DNA of 64,000 bases from Candidatus Tiddalikarchaeum anstoanum (GTDB lineage: Archaea; Nanobdellota; Nanobdellia; Tiddalikarchaeales; Tiddalikarchaeaceae). The notes below the pieces were generated by a model, which was not told the DNA's origin, made no database searches, and saw only the letters and a list, made by a program, of their open reading frames with translations. The stretch is taken from contig CABMEV010000010.1 in NCBI GenBank assembly GCA_902385255.1, positions 1-64,000 on the forward strand. Direction: 5' to 3'. The position numbers were made by a program, and so were the translations under genes. Of this stretch, positions 53,697-62,932 are shown one piece after another. How positions within the stretch are numbered: position 1 is the first letter of the stretch; every line of letters starts with the position of its first letter.

Positions 53697-54818
53697 ATGG
53701 ATAATATTATTGGCATAATTTCTGGAGGGAAAGATATAACTTTAGTTGGAACTGCTCACGTCAGCAGGGAGAGCAGGGATAGTGTTCATAAAATAATCGA
53801 GGAGTTAAAGCCTGATGTAGTAGGTGTGGAGTTATGCCAGAAACGCTTTGATAGCCTTACAAAACCCGCAATGTCGGACAAAAACATTACAAATACTATA
53901 TCAAAAAGTGATTTTAAGCATTTAATATTTCAGACACTGCTTACTTGGTACGAGCAGAGAATTGCAAAAAACGTCAAGGTTGACGTGGGCAGCGAGATGC
54001 TTGAGGCAATAAAGATTGCAAGCAAGAATAACATTCCCATTGCATTATTAGACAGGGATATTACTGCAACAATGTCGCGTTTATTGAACGGCTTATCCAC
54101 TTATGAAAAAGTGCAGCTCTTCTTTGACATATTCCGCTCATTATCCGATAAAGTAAGCGAGGAGGATATAGAGAAGTTGAAAGAGCATAATACTGTTGAT
54201 GCATTAATCGATGAATTAGGAGAATCATCACCAGTTCTCAAGAAAGTGCTGCTCGACGAGCGTGATGAGTACATAGCAAATCAGATTGGGGGAATCAAGG
54301 AGAAGAAGGTAGTCGCATTCCTGGGCGCCGCCCACATAAAAGGCGTAAAAAAAATATTAGTAGAGGGCGTAAAGGAGAAAATAGTTATTAATATTAATAA
54401 GAAGCAGTCCCATTCAAAATTAATACTTCCCTCTATTTTTGTGATTATTCTATTATTAGGCTTTGTTAAATCACTCCAGACATTAATTTCAATGATATTT
54501 TATTGGGCTGTTGCCACTATGTCAGGCGCTTTTTTAGGAGGATTGTTAAGTCTGAGTAATCCGTTGTCTATACTGCTTGGAGTACTTTTTGCACCAATAC
54601 TGTTTGTTATTGATAATGCAGTCTACAGTTCTAAGGTGGAATCAAGCATGAGAAAAGTGAAGGAAAGCGACTTATTAAGATTAGGTGATATTGTCAGCGT
54701 AAAAGGTATCTATTCGAACAATCTTACAAGGATTCTTCTAACATTTTCAGCAGTGAAAATCATGACAGTAGCCGGATTAATAATAGGATTAATTTCTATG
54801 GCATCTCTGCTCATGTAA
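53697..54818 (+). CDS. TraB/PrgY-family membrane protein
   Basis: A 373-residue protein. The N-terminal domain shows ITLVGTAHVSRESRDSV (13-29), GVELCQKRF, ALLDRDITATMSRL and VVAFLGAAHIKGV, the His/Glu/Arg-containing motifs of TraB/GumN proteins related to Tiki proteases. The C-terminal third holds about four transmembrane helices. Family members are proposed to process or inhibit peptide signals; the role in archaea is unknown. It is followed closely by tmk. Confidence 0.85.
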   Translation: MDNIIGIISGGKDITLVGTAHVSRESRDSVHKIIEELKPDVVGVELCQKRFDSLTKPAMSDKNITNTISKSDFKHLIFQTLLTWYEQRIAKNVKVDVGSEMLEAIKIASKNNIPIALLDRDITATMSRLLNGLSTYEKVQLFFDIFRSLSDKVSEEDIEKLKEHNTVDALIDELGESSPVLKKVLLDERDEYIANQIGGIKEKKVVAFLGAAHIKGVKKILVEGVKEKIVININKKQSHSKLILPSIFVIILLLGFVKSLQTLISMIFYWAVATMSGAFLGGLLSLSNPLSILLGVLFAPILFVIDNAVYSSKVESSMRKVKESDLLRLGDIVSVKGIYSNNLTRILLTFSAVKIMTVAGLIIGLISMASLLM

Positions 54819-54853
54819 AATATTAAAAAACCCGCGTGATTATTAGATTAATT

Positions 54854-55435
54854 ATGTTAATAGTGTTTGAAGGTGCGGACGGGAGCGGTAAGACAACGCA
54901 GTCAAAATTATTGTACAAGTATCTTAAACACAAAGGCTTAAAGGTTATACTTACTAAGGAGCCGACTAAGGGTCCGATAGGAAGGCTCATCAGGAAGAAT
55001 TTCTTATATTCTAAATTTAACAATGTTTACGTTGACGCATTCCTGTTCGCAGCTGATACATATTCTCATATTGAATCTGTAATAAAGCCATCTCTCGCCA
55101 AAGATGTTATAGTAATCTCTGACAGGTATTTCTACTCTAATCTTGCATACCAGGGCGCTGAAGGGTTAAGCCTTGACTACCTTGTCAAGCTGCATGAGAA
55201 TACGTTAAAGCCTGACGTTGTCTTCCTGCTGGACTGCGATGTTGATACGTGCATGAAGAGGTTAAAAAAAGTAAGGCGTTCAAAGTACGAGACGAGGGAT
55301 TTCTTATCCAAAGTTAGAAATAGTTACCTTATGCTTAAAGATAAATTGGATGATAAGATTATTTTATTAAACAGCAGCGAGTGTATTAATGACATTAATA
55401 ACAGGATAATAATGGAGGTTGAAAAATTATTATAA
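54854..55435 (+). CDS. tmk: Thymidylate kinase
   Basis: A kinase of 193 residues that makes dTDP from dTMP. The ATG at 54854 (MLIVFEGADGSGKTTQ) is preferred to the track start six codons upstream. The P-loop is EGADGSGKTT, the DR(Y/F) motif is SDRYFYSNLAYQG, and a LID Arg cluster is RLKKVRRSKYETRD. It sits opposite the thymidylate synthase gene in a deoxynucleotide cluster. A GGAGGTTGA sequence near its end may serve the next gene. Confidence 0.93.
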   Translation: MLIVFEGADGSGKTTQSKLLYKYLKHKGLKVILTKEPTKGPIGRLIRKNFLYSKFNNVYVDAFLFAADTYSHIESVIKPSLAKDVIVISDRYFYSNLAYQGAEGLSLDYLVKLHENTLKPDVVFLLDCDVDTCMKRLKKVRRSKYETRDFLSKVRNSYLMLKDKLDDKIILLNSSECINDINNRIIMEVEKLL

Positions 55436-56475
55436 AAAAATTTTACTTAATTCTGCTACTTTGCATAGGAGCAGGACTCACTCTTTTATCAACCCGTTTT
55501 AGCGCAGTATACTCTGATTATGTGAATAGTATTTTTTACGCAGTTAATATGATTTTATTCGCAAGCATAATCCTTATGATGTTTTTAGAGGCTAGGACTA
55601 TAAGCTTCGTCAGCAAATTATTCTTCCTGTCATGCATATTCCTGGTGTTCTACTTCTCATCAGTTATAGCTAAAGGAGTATTCATCCTCACATTCTTCGG
55701 CACCGAAGTTGTGGCTACGTTTTCAATCTTTTTCCTTATATGCTCAATTGCTTTAATGCTGCTGTCATCGATGGCGTTAAAACACGAGTCAGCAGTGCTT
55801 GACAATGCCATGTTGACGTTTGTCGTTTTCATACCTTTAATATTATATGCAGTGTGGATGCTTGTTGATAACTCTTCAATATCAACCATGCTGTCCTCAG
55901 GATATACTCCGCTTAAGATTTTCATAATATCTTATGTTTACATCTACTGTGCAATGATTTTCTATAATGGTTTCTCAGCGGTAAGCAATGTTCTCACTGT
56001 CAAGTACAAGTTCATATCTTTCATCGGCGGAATATTCATAGTCTTTACTTCCTCAGGTTTGAAGACTGTTAATTTCATGCCTGAATTCACCGGGCTTTTC
56101 TCATTGTTCGGCAGCTTTATCGCCTGCATCGGCTTATTATTGGATTCAAGCCTGGCTTTGTACGGCAAGTCATTTTCCATACTGCTTGATAATCTGAAAG
56201 GGATTCAGAGATTGAAGTTTTCAAAATATCTGCAGTCCTTATTTAAGAAGGATAAGCGTCTCGTCGCTGAAGTCCGCGATGATTACGTGTTTGTCAGGGA
56301 CAGTGTATCTATAGAGAATACTGAGGAGAAGAAGATATATGAGAAGATACTCTTGTCAGCATTAAGGTGGTATAGGAGGAATGTTAAAGGCGCATCTAAA
56401 AAAATTAAGGAACTCAAACAGTTTTACAACAAACAAGTATTCCTTACAAGAAAATTGAACGAGATGCTAATCTAG
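55426..56475 (+). CDS. Multi-span membrane protein of unknown function, possible ATT start
   Basis: The track starts this at GTG 55522 (317 residues), but the frame stays open upstream to 55420 and encodes a hydrophobic stretch (KKFYLILLLCIGAGLTLLS) that would be a first transmembrane helix. GGAGG at 55414-55418 lies seven bases before an ATT at 55426 and ten before another ATT. The protein then has about seven spans followed by a basic cytoplasmic tail of about 100 residues (SKYLQSLFKKDKRLVAEVRD). No family is recognised. The gene overlaps the end of tmk if the ATT start is right, and overlaps the convergent thyA-like gene by 4 bp. Confidence 0.7.
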   Translation: MIIKKFYLILLLCIGAGLTLLSTRFSAVYSDYVNSIFYAVNMILFASIILMMFLEARTISFVSKLFFLSCIFLVFYFSSVIAKGVFILTFFGTEVVATFSIFFLICSIALMLLSSMALKHESAVLDNAMLTFVVFIPLILYAVWMLVDNSSISTMLSSGYTPLKIFIISYVYIYCAMIFYNGFSAVSNVLTVKYKFISFIGGIFIVFTSSGLKTVNFMPEFTGLFSLFGSFIACIGLLLDSSLALYGKSFSILLDNLKGIQRLKFSKYLQSLFKKDKRLVAEVRDDYVFVRDSVSIENTEEKKIYEKILLSALRWYRRNVKGASKKIKELKQFYNKQVFLTRKLNEMLI

Positions 56476-58124
56476 ATTCTATCCTGCTCGTATGTTATTC
56501 CTTTTTTTATGCAGAGTTCTGCTTTCCCAAGTTCACTGCCTATATACATTAGGTGCGACGGGTCTATTAATGAGTTCTTTTCAGCGAGTATGGTGTAGAC
56601 TTCTTTTGCACTGTCTCCTTCAACTTTGTCAAGTTCGCTGTTGTCCTTAGGATTTAAATGCTTGACTATTATTTTCTTGTTCTCAACGCTTATTATGTAA
56701 TTTCCTCTCGGGTCTTTGAAGTCTTCATTGTAATAATGGTACTTTTTCAGCATCTCCTTAACCTGCTCGTAGTAATGGGCGTATATTTGTGCGCTTCCGG
56801 ATATTATAGTTAATAACCCAGGCTCTACTTTTATCCTGTCAGCTATCTCTTTCTGTATTGCTGCGCATCCGTAAGCGTTCTCAGGCCAGCCTTGGGTCAT
56901 GTCATGGCTCCTGAAGAATACAGTCAGGTTTAATTTCTCATCCTGGACCATTGCCTGCAGTAATACTAGACAAGGGGAGCTCTTATGCTTTCTCATGAGT
57001 TCGTCCTGTACGTGCCATGTGATTGCGACGCACGCTTTTGAGTATATGTCTTTTGTTAATACGTCAATTATGTCCTTTATCTGGTCTACTTCTGCATAGC
57101 CGTTGGATAGATATTTCACATTGGCGTCAATCCACGGTCCTTTTCCAAACTCGTAATCCTTATACTTGTCAGTATTAACTAATTCTTTTATCGGCTCGCT
57201 TGGTGAAGTATATGCTCTTAATTTATTCCCGTAAGTGTACGCTTTTCCTTCCGGAAGAATTGGTGATAATATCTCGCTTTTGTAAGCGTTTATTTTCTCT
57301 ATAGTTAACGGCACCAGGAACGGATTAATTGATAAATCCATGTCCTGCGGGTTGTGCACGACCACAGTCATATCATTAATCTCCTTTACCCACCTGTCAG
57401 TGTTGGCGTTCATAAGATTTTTTCTTCCATACCTGTTTATTGCGTGTATCATCTTAATCCATGAGTCAGGTATGTTATTTCCGTGGATTATTATAGGCCC
57501 TCCTTCGTAAGGGAATGTTTCCTCCTGTTTTTCATAACCAAAAATGAAGGGCTTGTCAGAGAAAGGCTCCTTTGTTAATTTTTTCATTAATTTGTTTGCT
57601 TCTTTTATCTTGTTATCAAGAGATGAGTTTGGCATCTTCTTGTTCAAGTCTATAAGTTCAACTTTTTCCCTGACTTTGTTTATCATCTCTATAGGTATAT
57701 TATTGTCAAAGTGCACTGCTGTTTCGAATCCAGCAACTCTTCTTTCATTATTTATCCCTTTTTCAAAGAATGCCCTGACAGCGTTCGCGGATGTTAGTTC
57801 AGTCTTGGTTTCGCAGCCTGTTTTTGAGGCGTACTCTTCGCCGAGCAGTATTACGTATCGGATGTATGGATTTGCAAGTATGTTTCTTATCATACCGTTT
57901 AATCCTGCAGGCGTGTAAAAGTTTGATGCTAGTGCGAGATTATCTTTGTCAAGAAATGGAAGTATTGCATCTCTCATAGTCCATAAGAATGTGACTGCGA
58001 AGTTGGCTTTTGTCACCCTTAATTCTTTATGGTGCGGGAATGCTATCCTGTCCCTTACAGTTACCGGCCAGCCTTTTTCGCCGTTTGAGCCTATCTCGTT
58101 TTTCACTAATTCGATTAAACTCAT
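56472..58124 (-). CDS. thyA: Thymidylate synthase (ThyA type) with N-terminal accessory domain
   Basis: A 550-residue fusion. The C-terminal part (about 280-500) is ThyA-like, with SSPCLVLLQAMV giving the catalytic Cys near 385, then TVFFRSHDMTQGWPENAYGCAAIQKEIA and SGSAQIYAHYYEQV. The N-terminal 200 or so residues (SNFYTPAGLNGMIRNI, YIRYVILLGEEYASKTG) resemble the DUF4346/MtrA-like domain attached to some archaeal thymidylate synthases. It converts dUMP to dTMP, upstream of Tmk on the opposite strand. The accessory domain may suit it to a modified folate; that is inference. Confidence 0.82.
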   Translation of the reverse strand: MSLIELVKNEIGSNGEKGWPVTVRDRIAFPHHKELRVTKANFAVTFLWTMRDAILPFLDKDNLALASNFYTPAGLNGMIRNILANPYIRYVILLGEEYASKTGCETKTELTSANAVRAFFEKGINNERRVAGFETAVHFDNNIPIEMINKVREKVELIDLNKKMPNSSLDNKIKEANKLMKKLTKEPFSDKPFIFGYEKQEETFPYEGGPIIIHGNNIPDSWIKMIHAINRYGRKNLMNANTDRWVKEINDMTVVVHNPQDMDLSINPFLVPLTIEKINAYKSEILSPILPEGKAYTYGNKLRAYTSPSEPIKELVNTDKYKDYEFGKGPWIDANVKYLSNGYAEVDQIKDIIDVLTKDIYSKACVAITWHVQDELMRKHKSSPCLVLLQAMVQDEKLNLTVFFRSHDMTQGWPENAYGCAAIQKEIADRIKVEPGLLTIISGSAQIYAHYYEQVKEMLKKYHYYNEDFKDPRGNYIISVENKKIIVKHLNPKDNSELDKVEGDSAKEVYTILAEKNSLIDPSHLMYIGSELGKAELCIKKGITYEQDRI

Positions 58125-58183
58125 AATTTTAGTCTAATTCTTTGTATTATTTAAATAATATGTAACCACTAAGAAATGAATTA

Positions 58184-58444
58184 TCAGCTCATTACCCTTT
58201 TTATCTCTTTCACTAACTGGGCCTTTGTTGGTTTCTCGCCGAAGAATATAGTTTCATCGTTTACTGCTATGCTTGGCGTCTCCATTACCTGATACATTAA
58301 GCCTTCCAATGGGTCTTCTTTTATGTCAACTATTCTGAAGTTAAGATTCAAGTCCTTGGCTATGGCTTCGCACATCTTCTTGACATCAGGGCAGTTTGGG
58401 CATGTTGGCAGCGTGAATACAGTTAACGTATTTTTGCCTTTCAT
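58184..58444 (-). CDS. Thioredoxin/glutaredoxin-like protein, NrdH-like
   Basis: An 86-residue thioredoxin-fold protein with CPNC at residues 15-18 (TLPTCPNCPDVKK), the cis-Pro segment METPSIAV near 55-62 and a C-terminal helix. The start overlaps the nrdD stop by 4 bp, so it probably supplies electrons to, or maintains thiols of, the anaerobic reductase. Confidence 0.88.
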   Translation of the reverse strand: MKGKNTLTVFTLPTCPNCPDVKKMCEAIAKDLNLNFRIVDIKEDPLEGLMYQVMETPSIAVNDETIFFGEKPTKAQLVKEIKRVMS

Positions 58445-60483
58445 ATATTATACCTCTTCCTGTCTGTTATTTCAGCTTTCTTTCCGGCATTCCATGCTTT
58501 AACAGGTGTTAAATATCCGGTTATTCTTGAATACCATTCTATTTTTTTGCTTCCGCAGTTCGGGCACGCTTTCTGCATCCCATTGCTTAATTTTTTGCAA
58601 TCCATGCACTGGCTCATGTCTTTAGTGTATGAGAAGTAAGAGCATAACGTTTTTGTTGCAATCTTCTGTGTGAAATCTTTTATTGCCTTAGGGTCAGGGT
58701 CAGTATCTCCCATGAATATGTGGGTTATGGCTCCTCCCATTAAAAGAGGGTGGAAACTGCTTTCTATTTTTATCCTGTTCCAAAGCGGTATGTCTGCGCC
58801 CACGAATACGTGGCTGCTGTTGGTATAATACACATTATCAGTATTCTTTGTCCCTTTAACTATGCTTTCCTTGTAGTCTTTGCTGTCGAGTTTTGCAAAT
58901 CTGTTCGCAACGCTTTCCGCAGGTGTCTGGACAAGACTCCATCTTTCTCCTGTTGCTTTCTGCATATTGAGCGTTTTATTCTTCATATGGTCGAGGATTT
59001 TAAGCCCGAATTTCCATGCATCTTTGCTTTCATGAAGTTGTTTTCCTGTTATTGACTGTACTGCTTCGTTTAGTCCTACAAATCCGAAACTATTAGTGCT
59101 TGAATTAATGTCAAAGTAAGGCTCCCCGTCGAATTCTTGTGTCAGGAAAGGCGAGCCTCCGTTTAACAAATATTTTGTTATCGCATTTCTTTTTGCTTCG
59201 AATACTAATTTTGCAAGTTCGAACGTCCTGTCAACTTCTTCGTAGAATAATGTTTCATTTCCTTTTGATTCATAAGCGCATCTTGGAAGATTAGTAGTTA
59301 CTGTGTCCAGGCTTCCGAATCTTAATTTTCCTGCTTCTATTGCTTTCATCTGCTTGCTGTCAGGTATCAAGAAGTACCTGCAGCACTGGCTTTGCACCGC
59401 GTCAGGCATGTATGGCGCTGCGAGATTCAGGAAGTAAGGCGAGCCGAATTTGCTTGCCATTTTTGCTATCTTAAACAATTCTTTTTCGTACTTGTTGGTT
59501 CTTATTACGCTTCTCCTCAGTTTAAATTCAGGTTTAGGGAATTCGAATGCTCTTCCCGAATAATCACCCTCGGTGTAAACATCTATGAATGCGTTTAATA
59601 TCTGTCTTGATTCATCTTCGAAATCTCCGTAAGTTACCCCCTCTTTTGTCACTCCTCCAGGTAGAGTTGCAAGTTGTTTGGTTAAATACTCAGGGGGTTC
59701 AAGCTCCAAGCTTACGCTTGTGAAAGCAGTCTGTCCGCCTCTTGAAAAATTTGTCATTGATAATTCGTAAATGAAATATTGTATTGCCTGTTTTATCTCA
59801 TTATAACTTAAACCTTTTGTGTAAGGTGCTAGTATCACATTGAGGAAGTCATATCCTTGTCCGCCGGAGAAACAGCACTGGCTTGTCTGCAGTACTTTGG
59901 CAAGCTGCATGACCGCTGTGTTTAGGTGCTTTGCAGGTCCTGCAACGTTGGTTGACACTCCTCTTCCGTCAGTTTTTACTCCATATTTTAGGAATAAGTT
60001 TGCAGGAACTTCAAAACAGAATGGTCTCGTAACAAAGTAGTCTAACTTATGGATGTGGATTCTTCCCTGCATATGAGCCTGGCTTGCTTCTTTTGGTATT
60101 ACTTTAAGGAGAGCGTATTCTTTTGCAACGCTGTCTCCCATGCTTTTATGTACGAATTCAGGATTATAGTAAGTGTTTGCATTCTCATCATCCGTATTAT
60201 ATATTAATTGGGTTACATCATATACTGGAAGTCCAAGCCTTGTATACTTGTCACGCGCATCTTTTAGTCCAAGCTGTAAAAGTTTTACGCAGACTAATTC
60301 CCTTATAAGAGGTCCGGAGACGTAATCTAATTTTAATTTTTTAATATCTTCATGAACTTCATTAGCAACTTTTTCCGCGATGTTCTTTGGAAGGTCCGCC
60401 TCCCTCATCAGGCTCTCAGTAATTTTCTTATTTTCTTGTTCTTCAATTGTGCCCCTATTTGTCAGAACAAGAATTTTATCCAT
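58441..60483 (-). CDS. nrdD: Anaerobic (class III) ribonucleoside-triphosphate reductase
   Basis: A 680-residue NrdD, which makes dNTPs from NTPs without oxygen. An N-terminal ATP-cone (about 1-95, LTNRGTIEEQENKKI) gives allosteric control. The barrel contains CCFSGGQGYDFLNVILAP. Near the C-terminus a four-Cys zinc site (CMDC, CPNC) precedes the glycyl-radical loop YSRITGYL (Gly about 656). It is co-transcribed with the thioredoxin-like gene. GTTTTTAAACC lies about 27 bp before the ATG. Confidence 0.96.
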   Translation of the reverse strand: MDKILVLTNRGTIEEQENKKITESLMREADLPKNIAEKVANEVHEDIKKLKLDYVSGPLIRELVCVKLLQLGLKDARDKYTRLGLPVYDVTQLIYNTDDENANTYYNPEFVHKSMGDSVAKEYALLKVIPKEASQAHMQGRIHIHKLDYFVTRPFCFEVPANLFLKYGVKTDGRGVSTNVAGPAKHLNTAVMQLAKVLQTSQCCFSGGQGYDFLNVILAPYTKGLSYNEIKQAIQYFIYELSMTNFSRGGQTAFTSVSLELEPPEYLTKQLATLPGGVTKEGVTYGDFEDESRQILNAFIDVYTEGDYSGRAFEFPKPEFKLRRSVIRTNKYEKELFKIAKMASKFGSPYFLNLAAPYMPDAVQSQCCRYFLIPDSKQMKAIEAGKLRFGSLDTVTTNLPRCAYESKGNETLFYEEVDRTFELAKLVFEAKRNAITKYLLNGGSPFLTQEFDGEPYFDINSSTNSFGFVGLNEAVQSITGKQLHESKDAWKFGLKILDHMKNKTLNMQKATGERWSLVQTPAESVANRFAKLDSKDYKESIVKGTKNTDNVYYTNSSHVFVGADIPLWNRIKIESSFHPLLMGGAITHIFMGDTDPDPKAIKDFTQKIATKTLCSYFSYTKDMSQCMDCKKLSNGMQKACPNCGSKKIEWYSRITGYLTPVKAWNAGKKAEITDRKRYNI

Positions 60484-60569
60484 GTCTGTTAGTTATCTGT
60501 CGAAGGTTTAAAAACAATGCTTAACATTAATATATGCAATAGAAAATATATAACAATAGGCCATATATC

Positions 60570-61274
60570 TTATTTCGTTATTGCAATAAACTCCCTGATG
60601 AAAGGTTTTACACTCTTTTTCACCCTAAGTTCACTGCTATATATTGGAGTTTCAGTGGTTTTCCTCCAGCACTCAAGGAAAAAACCCCTCCTGAATGATA
60701 TGTATCTTCTCTTTGGAGTATTCTCTATGCGCAGCCAGCTTCTAGTCTCAGGAAGTCTCGTATAATACAACGGATCATAGACTATTATCTCATCCCTTTC
60801 CTTGTTATACTCGAGGACTATTAGCCATATGAATCCCGCATTTGCCTGTTTATACAAGTAGTTGGCATTAATGTATAATAATAAAGGTCCGCCCCATATC
60901 CACTCTCCAAGTTTTGTCTCCATATCTTCGTTAAAATTCTCTTTGACGCCAAGTTCCAGGCATTTCTTTTCGCGCTCCCTGCTGTATTCTTCAATATTCT
61001 TCAAAGGGTCTTTGACGTGGCTGTCTTTCTCCTTGTAAATTTCAACATTCAACCCTTCTTCTTTTGCAAAAAGCGCCAGGTCGTAAAGTATAGGGGTCTT
61101 CCATGGATTATTTTTCAATAATTTTCTGTTGACATCCTCGGAATATATGCTTAAATCCCTGATTTTTTTCTCATAGACTGGAACATTATTGTAATAATCT
61201 ATTAATATCTTTGTGCATGTAACACCTGTTTGTTTATTTTTTCTGCATGTATAATGCGGGAGGTTTCGTTTCAT
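60570..61274 (-). CDS. C39-like cysteine peptidase homologue, probably inactive
   Basis: A protein of about 234 residues; the ATG at 61274 is preferred to the TTG at 61280. The N-terminal NKQTGVTC (13-20) matches the Gln/Cys motif of peptidase C39-like proteins. The later GFIWLIVLEYN...IIVYDPLYY matches the family's His-strand followed by Asp-Pro, but the usual His (GH.VVV) is replaced by Phe-Ile-Trp. It may therefore be a non-catalytic binder or use another His. No signal peptide or membrane segment is seen. Confidence 0.6.
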   Translation of the reverse strand: MKRNLPHYTCRKNKQTGVTCTKILIDYYNNVPVYEKKIRDLSIYSEDVNRKLLKNNPWKTPILYDLALFAKEEGLNVEIYKEKDSHVKDPLKNIEEYSREREKKCLELGVKENFNEDMETKLGEWIWGGPLLLYINANYLYKQANAGFIWLIVLEYNKERDEIIVYDPLYYTRLPETRSWLRIENTPKRRYISFRRGFFLECWRKTTETPIYSSELRVKKSVKPFIREFIAITK

Positions 61275-61320
61275 AAACAATTATTTTTATAACTTAGGAG
61301 TTATTTAATAGTTTTTATTT

Positions 61321-61848
61321 ATGAGGCTGTTTACTGCAGTGGAAATTCCGGTTAATATAAGGAAAAAAGTTCAGGATTTGATTGATAAGTACAGGAAAGT
61401 GGAGCCTTGCGCGAAATATGTTGCTTATGAAAATATTCATATCACATTAAAATTCTTAGGCGATGTTGGCGAGAAAAAAGTTGATAATATTATTGAGGAG
61501 TTAGGGAAGATTAAGAATAAGAAATTCGAATGCAGATTAGGCAAGATTGGAGGCTTTCCAAATACAGTTCACCCAAAGGTTGTATGGGTGGGGTTGAAAG
61601 AAGGTGCTGATAACTTAGTCAACTTGTATTTCGGGATTGACAAGGCGACGCCTGGTTTTTCTGAAGAGTTAAAGCCGTACCACCCGCATGTCACGCTTTT
61701 TCGCTGCGATGGCATAGTGGATAAATCCATTTTTGGCGAGCAATTTGAATCTGACTCATTCAAGGTTGAGAATTTCCTGCTTATGAAATCAGTGCTTACT
61801 CCAAAAGGGCCGGTTTACAGTGTTGTTAAAAGTTTCAAACTGGCATAA
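61321..61848 (+). CDS. thpR: RNA 2',3'-cyclic phosphodiesterase
   Basis: A 175-residue 2H phosphoesterase (formerly 2'-5' RNA ligase). Both HxT motifs are present: HITLKFLGD (about 40-48) and HPHVTLFRCDG (about 121-131). The N-terminal MRLFTAVEIP is typical. It opens 2',3'-cyclic phosphates on RNA, often after tRNA processing. It is divergent from the C39-like gene and precedes fen1 by 42 bp. Confidence 0.95.
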   Translation: MRLFTAVEIPVNIRKKVQDLIDKYRKVEPCAKYVAYENIHITLKFLGDVGEKKVDNIIEELGKIKNKKFECRLGKIGGFPNTVHPKVVWVGLKEGADNLVNLYFGIDKATPGFSEELKPYHPHVTLFRCDGIVDKSIFGEQFESDSFKVENFLLMKSVLTPKGPVYSVVKSFKLA

Positions 61849-61890
61849 AAACCAAAAATTACTAAATATACTATATATTAAATATTATTT

Positions 61891-62916
61891 ATGGGTATAG
61901 CACTTTCCGGATTGTTTAATCCGGTGGAGATAAATATTGAGAGTTTGTCAGGCAGGAAGATAGCGATAGACGGCAATAATGCATTATACCAGTTTGCTTC
62001 GACAATCAGGCAGTATGACGGTTCTTTTCTTATGGACTCTAAAGGCAGAGTAACTAGCCATTTAAGCGGATTATTTTATCGCACCATGAGTTTGTTAAAG
62101 CACGGCGTTAAGCCTTGTTTTGTTTTCGACGGGAAGCCTCCTTCTTTTAAGAATGCAACAATAGGCGAACGAGTCAATGCAAGGGAGAAGGCCAGGGAGG
62201 AATATAAGTTGGCATTGGAGGAGGAAGATTTCGAGCGCGCAAAAAGCAAAGCCCAGCAGTCTACGAGGATAACTCCTGAAATGTTTGATGAGAGCAGGGC
62301 TTTATTGGACTATATGGGTGTCCCTGTTATTAACGCCCCGAGTGAGGGTGAAGCGCAGGCGTCTCATATGTGCTTTAAGGGTGATGTCTTTGCCTGTGTC
62401 AGCCAGGATTATGATAGTTTATTGTTCAACTCGCCTATTCTTATCAGGAACCTGAATATTACAGGTAAAAGAAAACTGCCTCAGAAGAATATTTATGTAA
62501 ACATCACTCCTGAAAAGATTGTTCTGCAGGATGAGTTAAACCGCCTCGGCCTTTTCCATGACCAGCTTATCATGATGGGTATACTGGTTGGCACTGATTT
62601 CAATCCAAAAGGAATCTTTGGTATTGGCCCGAAAAAAGCTTACGACTTGGTTAAGCAGTATCCTAATTTTGATACGCTGTTCAATAATGTCAAGTGGACT
62701 TTTGATATTTCTCCGAAGGAGATTTTTGATTTTTTCAAGAACCCTCCAGTAACTAACGATTATAATCTGCATTGGAAGCAGCCTAATCCTGACAAGATTT
62801 TTGAGTTATTATGCGATGAGCACAACTTTAGCAAGGACAGGGTTGAGAATACATTAGGCAAACTGTCGCAGCTCAGGAAGAAGGAAGGACAGACCGGACT
62901 GGATAAATTTTTTTGA
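61891..62916 (+). CDS. fen: Flap endonuclease FEN-1
   Basis: A 341-residue structure-specific nuclease of Okazaki-fragment processing and repair. The N and I domains are clear: IAIDGNNALYQF (27-38), FVFDGKPPSFK, the acidic cluster VINAPSEGEAQASHM and VSQDYDSLLF, and the helix-hairpin-helix GIFGIGPKKAYDLVKQYP. The C-terminus QTGLDKFF is a PCNA-binding PIP box. The family's second residue Gly (MGI) is present. Confidence 0.96.
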   Translation: MGIALSGLFNPVEINIESLSGRKIAIDGNNALYQFASTIRQYDGSFLMDSKGRVTSHLSGLFYRTMSLLKHGVKPCFVFDGKPPSFKNATIGERVNAREKAREEYKLALEEEDFERAKSKAQQSTRITPEMFDESRALLDYMGVPVINAPSEGEAQASHMCFKGDVFACVSQDYDSLLFNSPILIRNLNITGKRKLPQKNIYVNITPEKIVLQDELNRLGLFHDQLIMMGILVGTDFNPKGIFGIGPKKAYDLVKQYPNFDTLFNNVKWTFDISPKEIFDFFKNPPVTNDYNLHWKQPNPDKIFELLCDEHNFSKDRVENTLGKLSQLRKKEGQTGLDKFF

Positions 62917-62932
62917 ATACGGGGCTAAAAAA

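Noticed and set aside
60517-60765. Plus-strand ORF in the nrdD upstream region
   Set aside because: Mostly antisense to the C39-like gene, with no promoter or recognisable product.
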